Origin: SHXR01 sp046160305
GTDB lineage: Bacteria; Pseudomonadota; Gammaproteobacteria; Burkholderiales; SG8-39
NCBI GenBank assembly: GCA_046160305.1
Contig: JBJXGX010000377.1
Span: 1-5,150, forward strand
DNA: 5,150 nt
Reading direction: 5' to 3'
Shown here: positions 4,907 to 5,150 of the stretch, piece by piece
Layout: every line of letters starts with the position of its first letter
Position numbering within the stretch: position 1 is the stretch's first letter
Notes under the pieces: generated by a model
What the model saw: the letters and a program-made list of their open reading frames with translations, nothing else
What the model was told of the DNA's origin: nothing
The model's database searches: none
Translations under genes and position numbers: made by a program

Positions 4907-5150
4907 GACCCGTGCGGCTTCGCGAATCACCTGGATTATTCGGCCGAGGTTCACACTGAGGGCCGCACTTTCGTCGCGCCGGGTAATGGCATGGCGAGCG
5001 TGCCGCTTCGACACCTCTATCGCATCGGCGCTTCCATCGTCGGCGTCAATTCGCTGCTTTATTCGGCAGCCGAATCCGCGCGGATGTTCGACGGGTTGCG
5101 CCACGGATTCGAGAGTGGCCAACTGCGCGCACCGGACGGGCTTACGTTGC
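4907..5150 (+). pseudogene. Decayed upstream part of the alcohol dehydrogenase remnant (MDR family), running off the window end
   Basis: In the frame that joins the right-hand repeat to the left-hand one, the peptide before SIVGVNS reads DPCGFANHLDYSAEV, HTEGRTFVAPGNGMA and SVPLRHLYRIGA. This aligns with the MDR segment D-P-V-G-G-x(14)-G-R-x-V-x-x-G, with the same spacing between DP and GR. Several usually conserved residues have changed (Val to Cys, Gly to Phe). Homology is clear from about 4961 and weaker back to 4907. Before that I recognise nothing. Continued across the overlap, the remnant ends at TAA 196-198, about 107 codons in all, a third of a normal enzyme. The first in-frame ATG (4991) has no Shine-Dalgarno sequence. 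The frame is open from just after the puuE TAG, in phase with puuE. I read it as a 5'-truncated, decaying gene. A functional short protein is unlikely. Confidence 0.6.
5033..5150. repeat. Right copy of the exact 118-bp terminal direct repeat
   Basis: Identical to bases 1-118 and ending exactly at the window end. The base before it (5032, T) continues the dehydrogenase frame upstream, and the base after the left copy (119, G) continues it downstream. The two ends therefore join into one uninterrupted reading frame when overlapped. Confidence 0.97.

Noticed and set aside
4895..5122. Minus-strand 75-codon frame opposite the dehydrogenase remnant
   Set aside because: No family features or ribosome binding site were seen, and the plus-strand frame has recognisable MDR sequence.
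4808..5150. Stop-codon readthrough joining the PuuE-like enzyme to the dehydrogenase tail
   Set aside because: The shared phase has a one-in-three chance, the first codons after TAG match nothing, and no readthrough context or recoding element was recognised.
1..5150. Small circular plasmid
   Set aside because: The ends overlap, but no replication initiator, iteron array, mobilisation gene or other plasmid function is present. Circular closure alone is not enough.

Overview
This is a high-GC, tightly packed bacterial sequence, most likely from a proteobacterium (Pseudomonadota). Betaproteobacteria are the best guess, because a remnant of a Bug/TctC-type binding protein is present, and that family is strongly expanded in Burkholderiales. 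This assignment is an inference from gene content and codon usage. No rRNA, tRNA, CRISPR array, insertion sequence, phage gene or replication gene was seen.

Layout, all on the plus strand: (1) 1-198, the C-terminal end of a zinc-type/quinone-oxidoreductase-like alcohol dehydrogenase (MDR family). (2) 199-571, a stretch without an intact gene. It holds a GC stem-loop, a roughly 30-codon remnant of a TctC/Bug solute-binding protein that breaks at an 8-bp tandem repeat, and the dctP ribosome binding site. (3) 572-3754, a complete three-gene TRAP transporter: dctP (periplasmic binding protein, TakP/FcbT1-like), dctQ (small membrane subunit) and dctM (large membrane subunit). (4) 3851-4810, a PuuE-family, NodB-fold cyclic-amide hydrolase (allantoinase-like). 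(5) 4811-5150, a short spacer and then the same alcohol dehydrogenase remnant again, here entered from its upstream side.

The most notable structural fact is that the first 118 bases (1-118) are repeated exactly as the last 118 bases (5033-5150). The repeat coincides with both ends of the sequence. This is the signature of a cyclic assembly path: a circular molecule, a tandem array of a 5,032-bp unit, or an artefact caused by a repeat of about 118 bp. Joined across the repeat, the dehydrogenase is still only a 5'-truncated C-terminal third, so closing the circle does not restore the gene.

Functionally, dctP-dctQ-dctM-puuE looks like one uptake-and-hydrolysis operon. An organic anion would be captured in the periplasm, moved inward by the Na+- or H+-driven QM permease, and a cyclic amide or related C-N bond opened in the cytoplasm. 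Both the binding protein and the hydrolase differ from well-known relatives at positions normally conserved around the ligand. The substrate is therefore open, and allantoin should not be assumed.
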